64,000 bases of DNA from the NCBI GenBank assembly GCA_040954595.2, contig CM082589.2, positions 4,836,001 through 4,900,000 on the forward strand, given 5' to 3'. Source of the stretch: Balanoglossus misakiensis. Its lineage: Eukaryota > Hemichordata. The translations under genes were made by a program, and so were the position numbers. Numbering within the stretch: the stretch's first letter is position 1; every line of letters begins with the position of its first letter. Shown one piece after another: positions 29,606-40,991 of the stretch. The notes under the pieces were generated by a model that did no database searches, was not told the DNA's origin, and saw nothing but the letters and a program-made list of their open reading frames with translations.

Positions 29606-29650
29606 CTCTCTCTCTCGCCTCCCTCTCCCTTCTCCCCTTCCCCCTTCTCT
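29606..29650 (+). repeat. polypyrimidine tract
   Basis: About 45 bases composed almost only of C and T (ctctctctctcgcctccctc followed by more of the same). Low-complexity sequence. Confidence 0.75.
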
Positions 29651-31850
29651 GCGCACCACAAAACAGCAAAACGAGCGTTTTGTGTGCGTTGCTTGTGGTG
29701 AAATGCTATACCCACCACCTACATGTAATTTACCTGCTGAACGTTGACATGACAATCCCTTGAGCTTGTCAAAAATGTTCTTGGTTGGTCGACAAAATAC
29801 TAGGCCCACAGGCGCAATGGTCCGGATATTAGAATGAGTGTTGAAACTATCGTGAAAGGCCACTGATTCTTGGTAAGCTTATTTTAGAATAAGGCAACAC
29901 AATCCTGACGTACTAAGGGATTGGCTCAATTCACGATACATTTATATTTGTGTGTCTCGGGAACATTTTACATTATGCATAGAAAAATTGTTATACTCTG
30001 TACCTGTTTCCAAACGACCATGGTCAGTTCGGGAAGGAATTTGTAAATATCAAAGTTATTTGTTGACACGCTGGTAGCATCCACACACCGGAAGTGGACG
30101 ATACGAGAAAAACACGAACAGAGAAAAACACCGTAAACAGAGATTTACGACACTCAAGAATGATCCACACATTCCGTGAATCAAGATAACCCTCGGTAAT
30201 TGAAAAATACTTGACATTATATATGATGTTTACTTCAGTGATAGTCCTGAGAACGTTGTTTTGCAATTCAGAATTCCCGGTGTCAGCAACGCGTGATTAA
30301 GGAAATGTTGGACGATAATGAAATCGGGGGTCGTGGAAAGCACATTTCTGATTTATCTTTGCAAAACATGTAACTTGTACTTTCAGCTCTAGTACTGAGA
30401 TTAAAAGGTTCTTTGGTGGGTATTCTCGCAGTTGTTTCCCGTTATGCAAATTCCGACAGAACTTAATCAACTGGCGCGCGGATCTAATTTGTTGAAGTTG
30501 AACGATGGGATTGACAAGGAGTGCATCGACTTCAGCAATTACGTGGTCCACGCCGTGGGACTGTCACAGGGGGTCATTTCGACTGAATGAATTTGCCAAG
30601 TACGAAATGGTTGCCTGTAGAGGCAATTACTGCACTGTGTACAGTAACGCACGTACTCTAATACGACAAACCACTGCCTCGGCGGATTGGTTCTTAGAAG
30701 ACTAGTTTCAACCTGCGCAAAACGGCGATGCATATCACACACCTGATGTGTAGATCTAGAGGAAGAATTACTATAGATTTGCTGGAATTTGAAATGGAAA
30801 ATAACAATTTCCTTCACCTTTAAACTCCGAAGGAGCGCTTCTTCTCCAAGGGCATGGGTCACGCGTAATCTCACTAAAAACCGTTAATCTCGTCCGTTTT
30901 GCTGACAAGGATACAGCACCATTGGCTTTTGATGAATCCGTGTGCATACAACGCGTGATTTCAAATAAATGAACACTTCTGAAATTTGCATAATCAGTGA
31001 GGAAGGGACAGTTACATGTTCACGGAAAACCAACATTTACTGCTCAGGACGATGGCCGTGAACAACAGGTGGTTGGCGTCTTTGGGGCGGTTAGTGGTGG
31101 GGAAAATGTGTTTGTGGACCTGCAAAGTTTAAATGTCGTGAATTGATTGCTGTTTTTGGATCTCTCCTGCCGTGTCTGTCAGTTAGGCTCAGGGGGCTTC
31201 TGTCGCAACTCGTGCCCATGCAAACTGATTCGTTGACATCAAAGATTACCGGCGATTTGTTCAACGCTCAACTAGATGCACTAAGGCTGACCGTCAAATT
31301 TTTGCACCTCGCATGGTGCCATAACAGGAGAGTTGACAAAATGTTAACCGCTTCTAGACTATGCCATGCAAAAAGTCAAAAATTGACAACCGCCGTTCGC
31401 TTTTGAAAACTTAAAGCACGGTACGTGCGTTCGCATACGCTCATTCACATGGTTGACATTTTGATTGAGCCACGGGGTGCATGTCTGGTTATACCGTTTG
31501 CAAGTGGGTTAGCTGGATTTCCTGTTGTCCTGTTGCTTGTAAAATTCACATCTTTCATGTTAAAACTCTCCTCTGCGAATCACGATTTCATCATGTACAG
31601 ACTAATGTTTGCGCCACGCTTCTATCAGAACCTTTGTTCTAACCATAGACCTTTTCTCTAGGGTCTATGTTCTAACTTGAGGGGGTGGGGGGATTTCGCT
31701 GTGATTAATCCAAGCATGCCGTTTACCGTGGTATGGAAAGTAGAACAAGAAAAAGTAGTTCGCACACAGTTCAAAAATAGTTCAAATAGTTCCAAGATGA
31801 TCGACGCTGTATAAATGAACCTACTAATTAATATTTTCGTCCGATTGCAG

Positions 31851-33831
31851 GTACATCAGTGTCCATCAGTATACTCACACTGACCGCCATGAGCGTCGAA
31901 CGCTACCTTGCTATCAAGCACCCGATGAGGGCACGAAGCATCTCCAAAGTTAACCTCATACGGAAAGTGTTGGCTGTTATATGGATCTCGTCAATATCCT
32001 TTGCCTCTCCTGTCTTGTACTCCAAGAATGTGGAACATTTCAATTTACTGGGAAAGGACATATATTCGTGCAAGGAAACATGGCCGAATAACACCTCTTC
32101 GACCTACGGGATGGTTCTGTTTATATTTCTGTATATCTTGCCGTCGATAATGATATTCTCAACGTACACCTTGATCGGGAAACGACTTTGTACCGAAGAA
32201 GTACAGCTGACGCAATCTGCGACAAACCTGCCCTACAACCACCAGAACAGAAACCACCGGTACTACGCCACATCCGTGCTGAGGGGGAGGCGGAAAATTG
32301 CCCGGATGTTACTCATCGTCGCCATCTTGTTTGTGATCTGCTGGCTACCCTACAACGTGTTGCAGGTGTGGAAAGACTTCCACCACGGTGATACGACTTC
32401 AAGCAACGTCAAAATAGTGATTTCCCTTCTGCCGTTTGCCACTTTACTTGGCCACGCCAACAGTGCACTCAATCCGATCATTTACTCGTTTTTGCACAAA
32501 AGTTTTAGGAAGCATTTCAAGACAGCCTTTCACTGCGGAAATAATCGCCGACTTCCGGTAAGATTGTCGTACAATTGCATATGTATCACATTGAAGCCAC
32601 ATATATACCCTCTACAGAAAGTGATTCATACGCCATTCGTGTACAAATACATGTAATAGATCCTTGTCTGCAAGTCCCGGTTTATTTTGGTCGACCAGTA
32701 AAACAAATGACCAGCTGCACAGATGGTAGCCAGGTCTCCATACCCAGTGTGTTTTAGAGACTCACACTCAGAAGTCTTTCTAAAACCATAGACACTACTG
32801 TGTATGCTAAAACACACAACACACAGGGTATGGAGCCCAGGCTACACAGATGGGGAAACAATCCAGTATTTTTAACCAGCTCATTATCTCACTAGACTTG
32901 ATTGAACACAAATGATAGCTCGTATACATGTGCTGGAATTGCACAGAAGACTGTTGCCTATACACAGAAATAAAAGGCACTTATTTATTTATATATTTAT
33001 TCATTTATTTATTTGCAGGCCGCCAATAAACTGCCGAACAGAATGAGACCATCGATAAGTCGGAGTACGAGCACAAGTCAAAGTAGCACGCGGTGGTCTC
33101 AAGTCAGCTGGTCCAGGAGCATGGCGGCGCTGAGGGAGAGGGTCAACTCGAGACGAAGTAGGTCATTGGGAAGCTTCCACATCAAGAGGTCGTTCAACAT
33201 ATCGGAGCACGAAATTCCCCGCCCGACTTTCTTCAAGACCGAACTATACCCGAACCACGTGCTGGAGCACCGAACGAAACCGCGGAAGCAGCGCCAGGTG
33301 GTAATCATGCAGCGCCCCCTCGCGCTGGCGTCCACGATCACCGAGGAGAGCTCCAATTACAAGTCGAGCGCCTCGCACAGCAACTCAAACAGCAACTGTT
33401 ATCCGCACGGTCTTGTCCAGGTCCACCGCCTGAATGACGTCAAAGAGGAGGAGAAGTCGCCGGCCGAAACACCCGTCATAGTCAGGATGTTCAGAACGGA
33501 GAGCGCGCCGGCCGGGTACGAGACCAGGGAAAACAACATCGACCACTTGGTGAAAGACGACGACAGCGACCTCAACGACAGCGTGTTCGTGTTGGACGAC
33601 TTCCAACACGAGGCTTACACGCAGACCAAGGGTACAAACACAGAGAACAACGATGATGAGGATAACAATGAGGATGACCGATCGGGTCATGCCATCGGCG
33701 AAGGGGGTTCTAGAAATATTGGACCAGATAGCTGCCTGAAAGCGGATAGTAATGAACCGATTTACGTAAATTTGACAAGGTCACCGCGCATTCCTGTTCG
33801 AAACATTATCTACAAGGCGTCAAGTGTTTAG
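31851..33831 (+). CDS. rhodopsin-family (class A) neuropeptide-type GPCR, two 3' coding exons (5' partial)
   Basis: Two exons join in phase: 31851-32557 (acceptor ccgattgcag, donor ccg|gtaaga) and 33019-33831 (acceptor atttgcag, stop TAG). Together they encode 506 residues starting inside TM3. Visible features are E17-R18-Y19 (the DRY-box position), TM4 at about 38-56, the conserved ECL2 Cys74 beside an N-glycosylation NNTS, TM5 at about 88-108, CWLP at 164-167 in TM6, NPIIY at 208-212 in TM7, and helix 8 ending in a palmitoylatable FHC. TM3 and TM5 wording (LTLTAMSVERYLAI, YTLIGKRL) resembles the beta-type peptide receptors (ghrelin/motilin, TRH, neuromedin U, trissin, orexin). The ligand cannot be assigned. 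The second exon encodes an unusually long tail of about 270 residues, basic and serine-rich at first and then strongly acidic (NNDDEDNNEDD). TM1 to mid-TM3 are missing from the window. Confidence 0.9.
32718..32853. mobile_element. MITE-like element with target-site duplication, in the GPCR intron
   Basis: An element of about 118 bp (32727-32844) starts tagccaggtctccataccc and ends with its imperfect inverse (gggtatggagcccaggcta). It is flanked by direct repeats cacagatgg (32718-32726 and 32845-32853). The terminal inverted repeats cover roughly 30 bp, including an inverted tgtgtttta block. A duplication of 8-9 bp fits hAT-type (8 bp) or Mutator-type (9-10 bp) insertion. There is no coding capacity, so it is non-autonomous. 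Confidence 0.7.
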
Positions 33832-34627
33832 TGTATCAGGGTACGTACGCGCATAAACCTTCGCAAACCTTCAATGATTTTGACCAATAGAATCGTTTCA
33901 TATATTTGCGTAATGTTTACGTCATTGCAGTTATTCAAGAAACTCTGAGTTAAGTTGGCTTGTTTTTTACCAGTGACTGTCTTTCTCTTCTGTCAAAATA
34001 TGTTCTTATATTAATTTCCTGTTGCAGTACATGTAGTTTTCTGTACCTCCAATATGAACCCATTCTCACTAGAATACTACACTTGCAGTTTCCAACCATG
34101 CGCAACAGTAACATGCATTCTCGTGACGCAATTACGCGTGGTGATGTGCCGCGCAGTAGAGCGAAGTCTTTCATGTACTTACCCCGCTTTTCACACCTGT
34201 GTTAGATGTGGAAATACGGTTGCCTTCGGTGTCTGAATTTACACAAAAACAAGTATCAAACGCGCACGACTATAAAAGCTAAACCTTTGAAACCGGCACT
34301 TTGCTTAAGTGTCGACTATCTGTCTCACATTTCAACTGAAATTAGAGACAAGACCTTCGTGATCCGCGCTGTAATTCGGTACCATCACAAAAAAACAGAC
34401 ACATCACAAGTTTGAGTAGTATGACCAGAGTAACATGATCGTAACAGCTTGCCAGCTATGAATATCAAACAATTTGCCAAATTTAGCGATTCAAGTTTGC
34501 CAAAAAGGTCATAGAAGTCATCGTTTCCGAACTATTGTGGATCACAATAAAATCTTTTCTGAAGTCCGCGAGACTCTGATCCGCCGTGTTTAACGACAAA
34601 AAAGCATCAATTTTGTTGAACTCTGCA

Positions 34628-34722
34628 CCTATTCTAGTTTTATACAAAACTTGATTGTGTTACTTGGCTACCAGTCCGTTGCTATAGTAATTAACGAAAC
34701 CTCGCGAGATCTCGCAAGAGCG
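34628..34722. repeat. dispersed repeat family, copy 3 (CTCGCGAG)
   Basis: The copy closest to 4911-5010, aligning over about 95 bp. It ends in cctcgcgagatctcgcaagagcg. It is followed directly by telomere-like repeats. Confidence 0.65.
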
Positions 34723-34744
34723 GCTAACCCTAACCCTAATCCCT
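34723..34744 (-). repeat. short interstitial telomere-like repeat
   Basis: ctaaccctaaccctaatccc contains about three units of the animal telomere repeat (TTAGGG on the minus strand). It abuts the dispersed repeat at 34628-34722. Confidence 0.6.
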
Positions 34745-37016
34745 ATTCCAAACAGTAGTCGCCGTCCACTCGAGTGAAACAAGTCTTGTTCTCTTGCAAT
34801 GTAGAAAACGCTGCTTGATGTCACAGTGACAGGATCTTTCATATTGGTGGATGTATTTTTGTATGCGGCAGGTTAGTATCTCTTACGCTTGTCCGGTTCT
34901 CGGCTGTAGACTAATGTCCCTGACAGACACAGAGCGAAGGTGGTTAGGGAGCTTACGTTGGTGAACGTAGAAAGAAGAAGGCATTTGATTCGCCAGCGAG
35001 GTTATGTGCGGCCCTAGTCACGTGTCTGTCACAGTGATTTGTAAATATACATTCGTATGAGTTTGTCCACGGATGTGTATTTGTCATTTTCGTATTTTTC
35101 TAGAAATTATACACAAGAAATCAAAAGGGAAAAATGTTTAAAACTTAAATACATATCAAAGTTTCATGTTTGCTCGTTTTCTTGAATTTTTGCAGGGAAA
35201 ACCATTTTGTGTCTTCTCGTAATGTTTTTAAGGATTAGACATATTTATTATAAAAATATCTCGGAAATAGTCTGAAGTTGTAACATATATTTCCTGAAAT
35301 GTGTTCCGATAAATTCATAGATTCTTTCTAATTTAAGTGTATGTTGTTTGCTAACATGAAGTATTGGCTTTGGCTAAAGTTTTTTATAAAGAGATCACTG
35401 AGGGCGATATCATACCAGTTAGAGCTGGAATGTGTACGTAATTCCAGTAGTATGTAGTCGTGCGCTTGTATCATGCAGGTTTGAAGATTTGAGTGAAGTT
35501 CATACCCCTCATGTGACTCTTGGACCATTATCCGACAGCCACAATGAATTTCATGAAATGCTTGTTGCTTGGTTGTGTGCGTCTATGTCATTGCAACTTG
35601 AATCACACGCATTCGCTAGAGGGCGCTTAGTCGCAAAGGGCTATTGAAACTGAGCATTTACATTGTAATTTGAATATACAAATGTATCTCCTTTGAATAA
35701 TGATTATAAGAAAGTGTTGTATTGATATAATGATGTCTGTATATAAAAGGATATTTCCAGTATTTTTCGTCAAATAAGGGCCAGCTTTTCAAAATCCGTT
35801 ATGTGTGGTGGCACTATCAGCCCGCCAAACTTTGCTTATTTGTATTGTAACTATCGCTTGCCTCCCGTAGTTGGTGCTGAAAGTTAAAACAAACCTTCCC
35901 TGTACATAATGATTGGTGTTATCTTTGACAATCTCTATTTTGCGATGTTGTCAATTTATATACCTGTATATTTCATCCGATTGTATTGACGCAGGATTCC
36001 GTTCTTTTTAAATCGTGTTTTCAAGTCCTCTCTTGAACTTGAAAGAACGTTTAGTCATCATGTTCTTGTCAACCCGCCACAGTTTTGTTATGGTATCTTT
36101 CTTAGAAAATTCGTTGCCTAACCTGAGAGTGCTTACACGTGAGTGGGTTTAGATCTCTGATTTAGAGTGGGTAGAACAGACCACTAGGCCACATACCTCT
36201 ATAACTCTGTCCAGAATTCTACTGCCAACTCAGTAAACAAAACGGGTACATTTTCTCAAGAGATGAATTCAAAATAACAAAACGCCCATTCTAACTCCAG
36301 GTGTGTTTTCCCCACTTCACTAAAAACTTCCCATAATCAGCTGGCGTGCTCTGCAAGACATCGCCGCCATTTTGTAATCCAAGTGCAATAGAACTGTTAA
36401 TGAACCATATTGGTTTGGTATTACGAAGTTTATACACATACTACAAGTTGTGGTTCCCCTGATTCTCTAACGATATACCTGACTTGCATAATGCATGTAC
36501 ATTGTATACCTTTAAAAAACCTTTGGCGCCAGAAGACAGCAATATAATGGTTACTTATTAGAATAGGTCTGTACGTTTGTTCCTAAATTGTAGTGTTGTA
36601 AACATTTTCTTGTCGGTAATATCTACAGAGAAAATCAACGACCCAAACAACAAGATCTCTGGAAACCAATGTCTTATGTACAGAGCTCGCTGCACCAGCC
36701 ATCAGATTCACAATTGCTGCTTACAGGCGTCAAAAGTTTTCCGTAACTCTCTGTAAAATACGAAGCCTTGCGCTCCAGCCATTAGTACAGTATATGACGC
36801 GGGTGATTTGACTTGCATAGCTGTAAAAAGTAACCAATTTGTGGCAGTAAAACGCGTCCAACAAAGGAGATGTTTCAGTCATTAATAGTTGTGTATTACA
36901 GGGTAATGTACTTTTATCTTAATCTTAGTCACTGTACCGTCCATTAAATTTCTAAGTCGAAAATAACGCTCGCTGCGACGCTTCTAGTGGTGCCTTTGTT
37001 AATGAGAATAACTGTG

Positions 37017-37070
37017 AGGATGGATGGATGGATGGATGGATGGATGGATGGATGGACGGACGGATCGATC
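37017..37070 (+). repeat. (GGAT)n microsatellite
   Basis: About ten ggat units, followed by ggac and ggatcgatc variants. Confidence 0.9.
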
Positions 37071-37448
37071 AACTTGACAATACAGGGAGGGGGTATGAAC
37101 ACGATGAATGTTAGTGACACGTGCATGAGAACCATTTTATCCCGACATACAATAACATAAGCTACATAGATACAGTACAGGCCCTACTAAATCGAAAGTT
37201 TTATGCGTGCTGAAGTTGGTGGTGCACTGTACATGTATTCAGTTACTTCGAGAGATTTATTAAATCTACCGCGAGATGGCGTGTTTTAAGACGGGGCCGG
37301 GTACGTGCATTGAATTGACCTAAACCGCGTTTAAACGTTCACTTTCCAACCGAATTTCCTACTGTCTTTGTTCGCAGTGTGGTCGAAAAACATCAAAGTA
37401 GGATTTGTGAGTAAATCACTCTGATTCGCTGCATTGGTTTCACGTAAT

Positions 37449-37513
37449 CACGTGGACTGTGACGTAATGAAGCCATACATAACAAACATGGCGGCGCCCA
37501 CAAACAACACGTG
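37449..37513 (+). promoter_or_regulatory. promoter-like cluster: E-boxes, CRE, YY1
   Basis: Within 65 bp there are two CACGTG E-boxes (37449-37454 and 37508-37513), a CRE-like tgacgtaa (37460-37467) and a YY1-type aaacatggcggcgcc (37484-37498). This combination is typical of TATA-less animal promoters. It lies about 2 kb upstream of the putative spliced locus starting at 39573, which it might serve. That link is inference. Confidence 0.35.
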
Positions 37514-37794
37514 AACTTTTCCAAAAGGTACAGTACGATTCCATTTCATTCCTATGTAACGACGTTACACGTAATATACACATTGTGTAGGCTTTATAAT
37601 ATTAAGTGCTCTCTACTCGTCCGGGCCTTCGGCTACTCTCGCTACCTTAGTTTAGCCAGCATTTGCAGGATTTATTATGCTGTAATATCATTATGACATG
37701 ACGAAGCGGTAGCCCTGCGCACAGGCGCCACGATCGCTTCGCGATGGGGGGCTGCAGTTCGCGATGGGGTGGGGGGCTTCAGTACCCCTATATA

Positions 37795-39408
37795 GATTTT
37801 GTCATTTTTGAGTGTTTGTGAGTTATAATCCATGCATATGACATGAAAATGCCAAAATGACCAAATTTCACAAAGTCAACATTTTGTCATTATTTGAGTG
37901 TTTGTAAGTTATAATCCATGCATATGACATGAAAATGCCAAAATAGCCAAAATTCTAGAAGTCAGGATTTTGTCATTTTTTGAGTGTTTGTGAGTTATAA
38001 TCCATGCATATGACATGAAAATACCAAAATGACCAAATTTCACAAAGTCAAGATTTTGTCATTATTTGAGTGTTTGTGAGTTATAATCCATGCATATGAC
38101 ATGAAAATGACCAAATTTCACAAAGTCAACATTTTGTCATTATTTGAGTGTTTGTAAGTTATAATCCATGCATATGACATGAAAATGCCAAAATAGCCAA
38201 AATTCTAGAAGTCAGGATTTTGTCGTTTTTTGAGTGTTTGTGAGTTATAATCCATGCAAATGACATGAAAATGCCAAAATGACCAAATTTCACAAAGTCA
38301 AGATTTTGTCATTATTTGAGTGTTTGTGAGTTATAATCCATGCATATGACATGAAAATGCCAAAATGACCAAATTTCACAAAGTCAACATTTTGTCATTA
38401 TTTGAGTGTTTGTGAGTTATAATCCATGCATATGACATGAGAATGGCCAAAATTCTAGAAGTTAGGATTTTGTCATTTTTTGAGCGTTTGTGAGTTGTAA
38501 TCCATGCATATGACATGAAAATGCCAAAATGACCAAATTTCACAAAGTCAACATTTTGTCATTATTTGAGTGTTTGTGAGTTATAATCCATGCATATGAC
38601 ATGAAAATGCCAAAATAGCCAAAATTCTAGAAGTCAGGATTTTGTCATTTTTTGAGTGTTTGTGAGTTATAATCCATGCATATGACATGAAAATGCCAAA
38701 ATGGCCAAATTTCACAAAGTCAAGATTTTGTCATTATTTGAGTGTTTGTGAGTTATAATCCATGCATATGACATGAAAATGCCAAAATGACCAAATTTCA
38801 CAAAGTCAACATTTTGTCATTATTTGAGTGTTTGTGAGTTGTAATCCATGCATATGACATGAAAATGCCAAAATGACCAAATTTCACAAAGTCAACATTT
38901 TGTCATTATTTGAGTGTTTGTGAGTTATAATCCATGCATATGACATGAAAATGGCCGAAATTCTAGAAGTCAGGATTTTGTCATTTTTTTAGCCTTTGTG
39001 AGTTATAATCCATGCATATGACATGAAAATGCCAAAATGGCCAAAATTCTAGAAGTCAGGATTTTGTCATTTTTTGAGCGTTTGTGAGTTGTAATCCATG
39101 CATATGACATGAAAATGCCAAAATGACCAAAATTCACAAAGTCAAGATTTTGTCATTTATTGAGTGTTTGTGAGTTGTAATGCATGCTTATGACATGAAA
39201 ATGCCAAAATGGCCAAAATTCTAGAAGTCAGGATTTTGTCATTTTTTGAGCGTTTGTGAGTTGTAATCCATGCATATGACATGAAAATGCCAAAATGACC
39301 AAATTTCACAAAGTCAACATTTTGTCATTATTTGAGTGTTTGTGAGTTGTAATGCATGCATATGACATGAAAATGCCATAATGGCCAAAATTCTAGAAAT
39401 CAGGATTC
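37795..39408 (+). repeat. 86-bp satellite array, about 19 copies
   Basis: The unit begins attttgtcattatttgagtg, has a central ccatgcatatgacatgaaaa and exists in two interleaved subtypes. Type A ends in tttcacaaagtcaa and type B in attctagaagtcagg. One unit lacks the gccaaaat segment and is shorter. Some units read ccatgcaaatg, an octamer-like variant. A diverged single unit occurs separately at 40782-40845. No open frame spans the array. Confidence 0.95.
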
Positions 39409-40781
39409 ATTCAAAGTAGAGAGTAAAATCCCCAAAAATATTCAAGTTTTTTTTAATTGAAAAGCAGACACACCAAAGATTGTACATTATTTTATCGTTT
39501 TATTTAACTTTTTATAAAATCATTACAAAACCAAAGTGTTGAAATTCAAATTGTATTCACTTGTTGTTTCAGCTCCATCAATGAAGCTGTCGTTGGTTGT
39601 CCAACAGAAAGAAGTCAAATCCGGCCATCATCTGGATGATCTGAAAAGACAAGGTAAGTATTAGAAAATGCAAGTAAAGGGGGGGGGGGGCATTTGTAAA
39701 AAACTTTCTAAGTTTTTTTGTTTTGTTTGACCAACAGAAAGAAGTCAAATCCGGCCATAGTCTGGATGATCGGAAAAGACAAGGTAAGTATTGGTAAATG
39801 CAAGTATGGGGGGGAGGGGGGGGTTTCAAAATTTTTCTAAGTTTTCTAAGTATAGGGGGGTATTTACCCTTACCATCCTACCGAAGTTTGCAAAAGACTA
39901 ATAAAATCAGTCCTTAACTCTTATTACTTCGGTTGAGTAAAGTTAAAATTTTCCTACAATTGCATTATGGGTATCCTAATCTATGCGAGATCTTTTCATA
40001 TGCAAAATATTTTTGCATGTGAAAATACCTCACATTGATAGAATGGCTGCTGGGTGAATTGGTTTCTAAGCAAATTCTCCCGTTGGCGTGAGCTTGTTCT
40101 GTGACCACAATGTAATTTATCTGTCGATTTTCAGTGATGGATCGACCTGAATCATGCCAAGATGCATCCAGCAATAACGATCTGAAAACAGAACAATTAC
40201 AGAAAATGGTTGATTATGAGTGCATGGAAGAGGAACCTAGCAGTACTGTGTCAGCTGAATGGACTATGGTAAGATTTCTGTTACCAATATTTTTATGACA
40301 TTCAAGTGTTCCGTGCGCTGTGCTTTTTTTCTGAAAACCAATGAAATGTGAAGTCATCCATTGTAAAATTGATAAGTTGCAAAGAAATCTAGATGGATGA
40401 CATCTCTCAAAGATTTACTGGATGTTTTCGGTCATTTTCCAAAGAACTTAGAGACTGGTTCATTACTTTCAGTCAGCAGTGTCTTCCACTAAAGTGTTTT
40501 TATTTGTTTGTAGTTTAGTTAAAGATTGATTTCGTAACATATTTGTGTTGTTTTGTTAATTGCTAATGTTGTTAAACTTACCCTGATTTTGTTCTTTGCA
40601 TTGCAGTGAGTTAAAGTCAAGGTGAAATCTTCTCAATGCTCAGATGATGGTTTGAAGAATCCAAGAGTACTGCTTAAGGTAAGGCCGAAACAATCTCAAT
40701 TTAGCACACACACACACACACTTCCTTTAATCTCACTATCATTAACACAACTGGCATCGGCTTGACTTTGCAAACTTTGGT

Positions 40782-40845
40782 GATTTTGTCATTTTCAGAC
40801 GTTTTTCATGGGTTATAGCTCATGAAAATTGTCAAATTCTTGACT
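40782..40845 (+). repeat. isolated diverged unit of the 86-bp satellite
   Basis: Matches the satellite in order (gattttgtcattttcagacg, then gttatagctcatgaaaatt) but is diverged and truncated. It lies in an intron of the putative spliced locus, about 1.4 kb from the main array. Confidence 0.5.
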
Positions 40846-40991
40846 GTTATCAGTCTTTTTGTGTAATTAATATTGTTGTTAAACTTACCCTGATTTTGTT
40901 CTTTGCATTTCAGTGAGTTGCATTAAAGTCAAGGTGAAAAATTCAAGAGTACTGCTTAAGGTAAGACCAAATCAATCTCAATTTGACACTC

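Larger units (their letters stand above)
16260..31850. other. gene-free stretch upstream of the GPCR exons
   Basis: About 15.6 kb with no supportable exon. The longest open frames (for example 118 codons at 19246-19602 minus, 135 at 20971-21378 plus, 108 at 23818-24144 plus) have no recognisable domain and compete with open frames on the other strand. No exon encoding GPCR TM1-TM3 was found, so either the 5' exons lie beyond the left edge or they are very short. Microsatellites and a degenerate GC-rich repeat are listed separately. Confidence 0.45.
33832..37016. other. 3' flank of the GPCR, no other gene recognised
   Basis: A candidate AATAAA lies at 34546-34551, about 715 bases after the GPCR stop. 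Beyond that there are only short unsupported open frames and the repeats listed separately. Confidence 0.45.

Noticed and set aside
31640-31675. Short inverted repeat catagacc / ggtctatg upstream of the GPCR exon
   Set aside because: Only about 8 bp of stem; expected by chance and not linked to any function.
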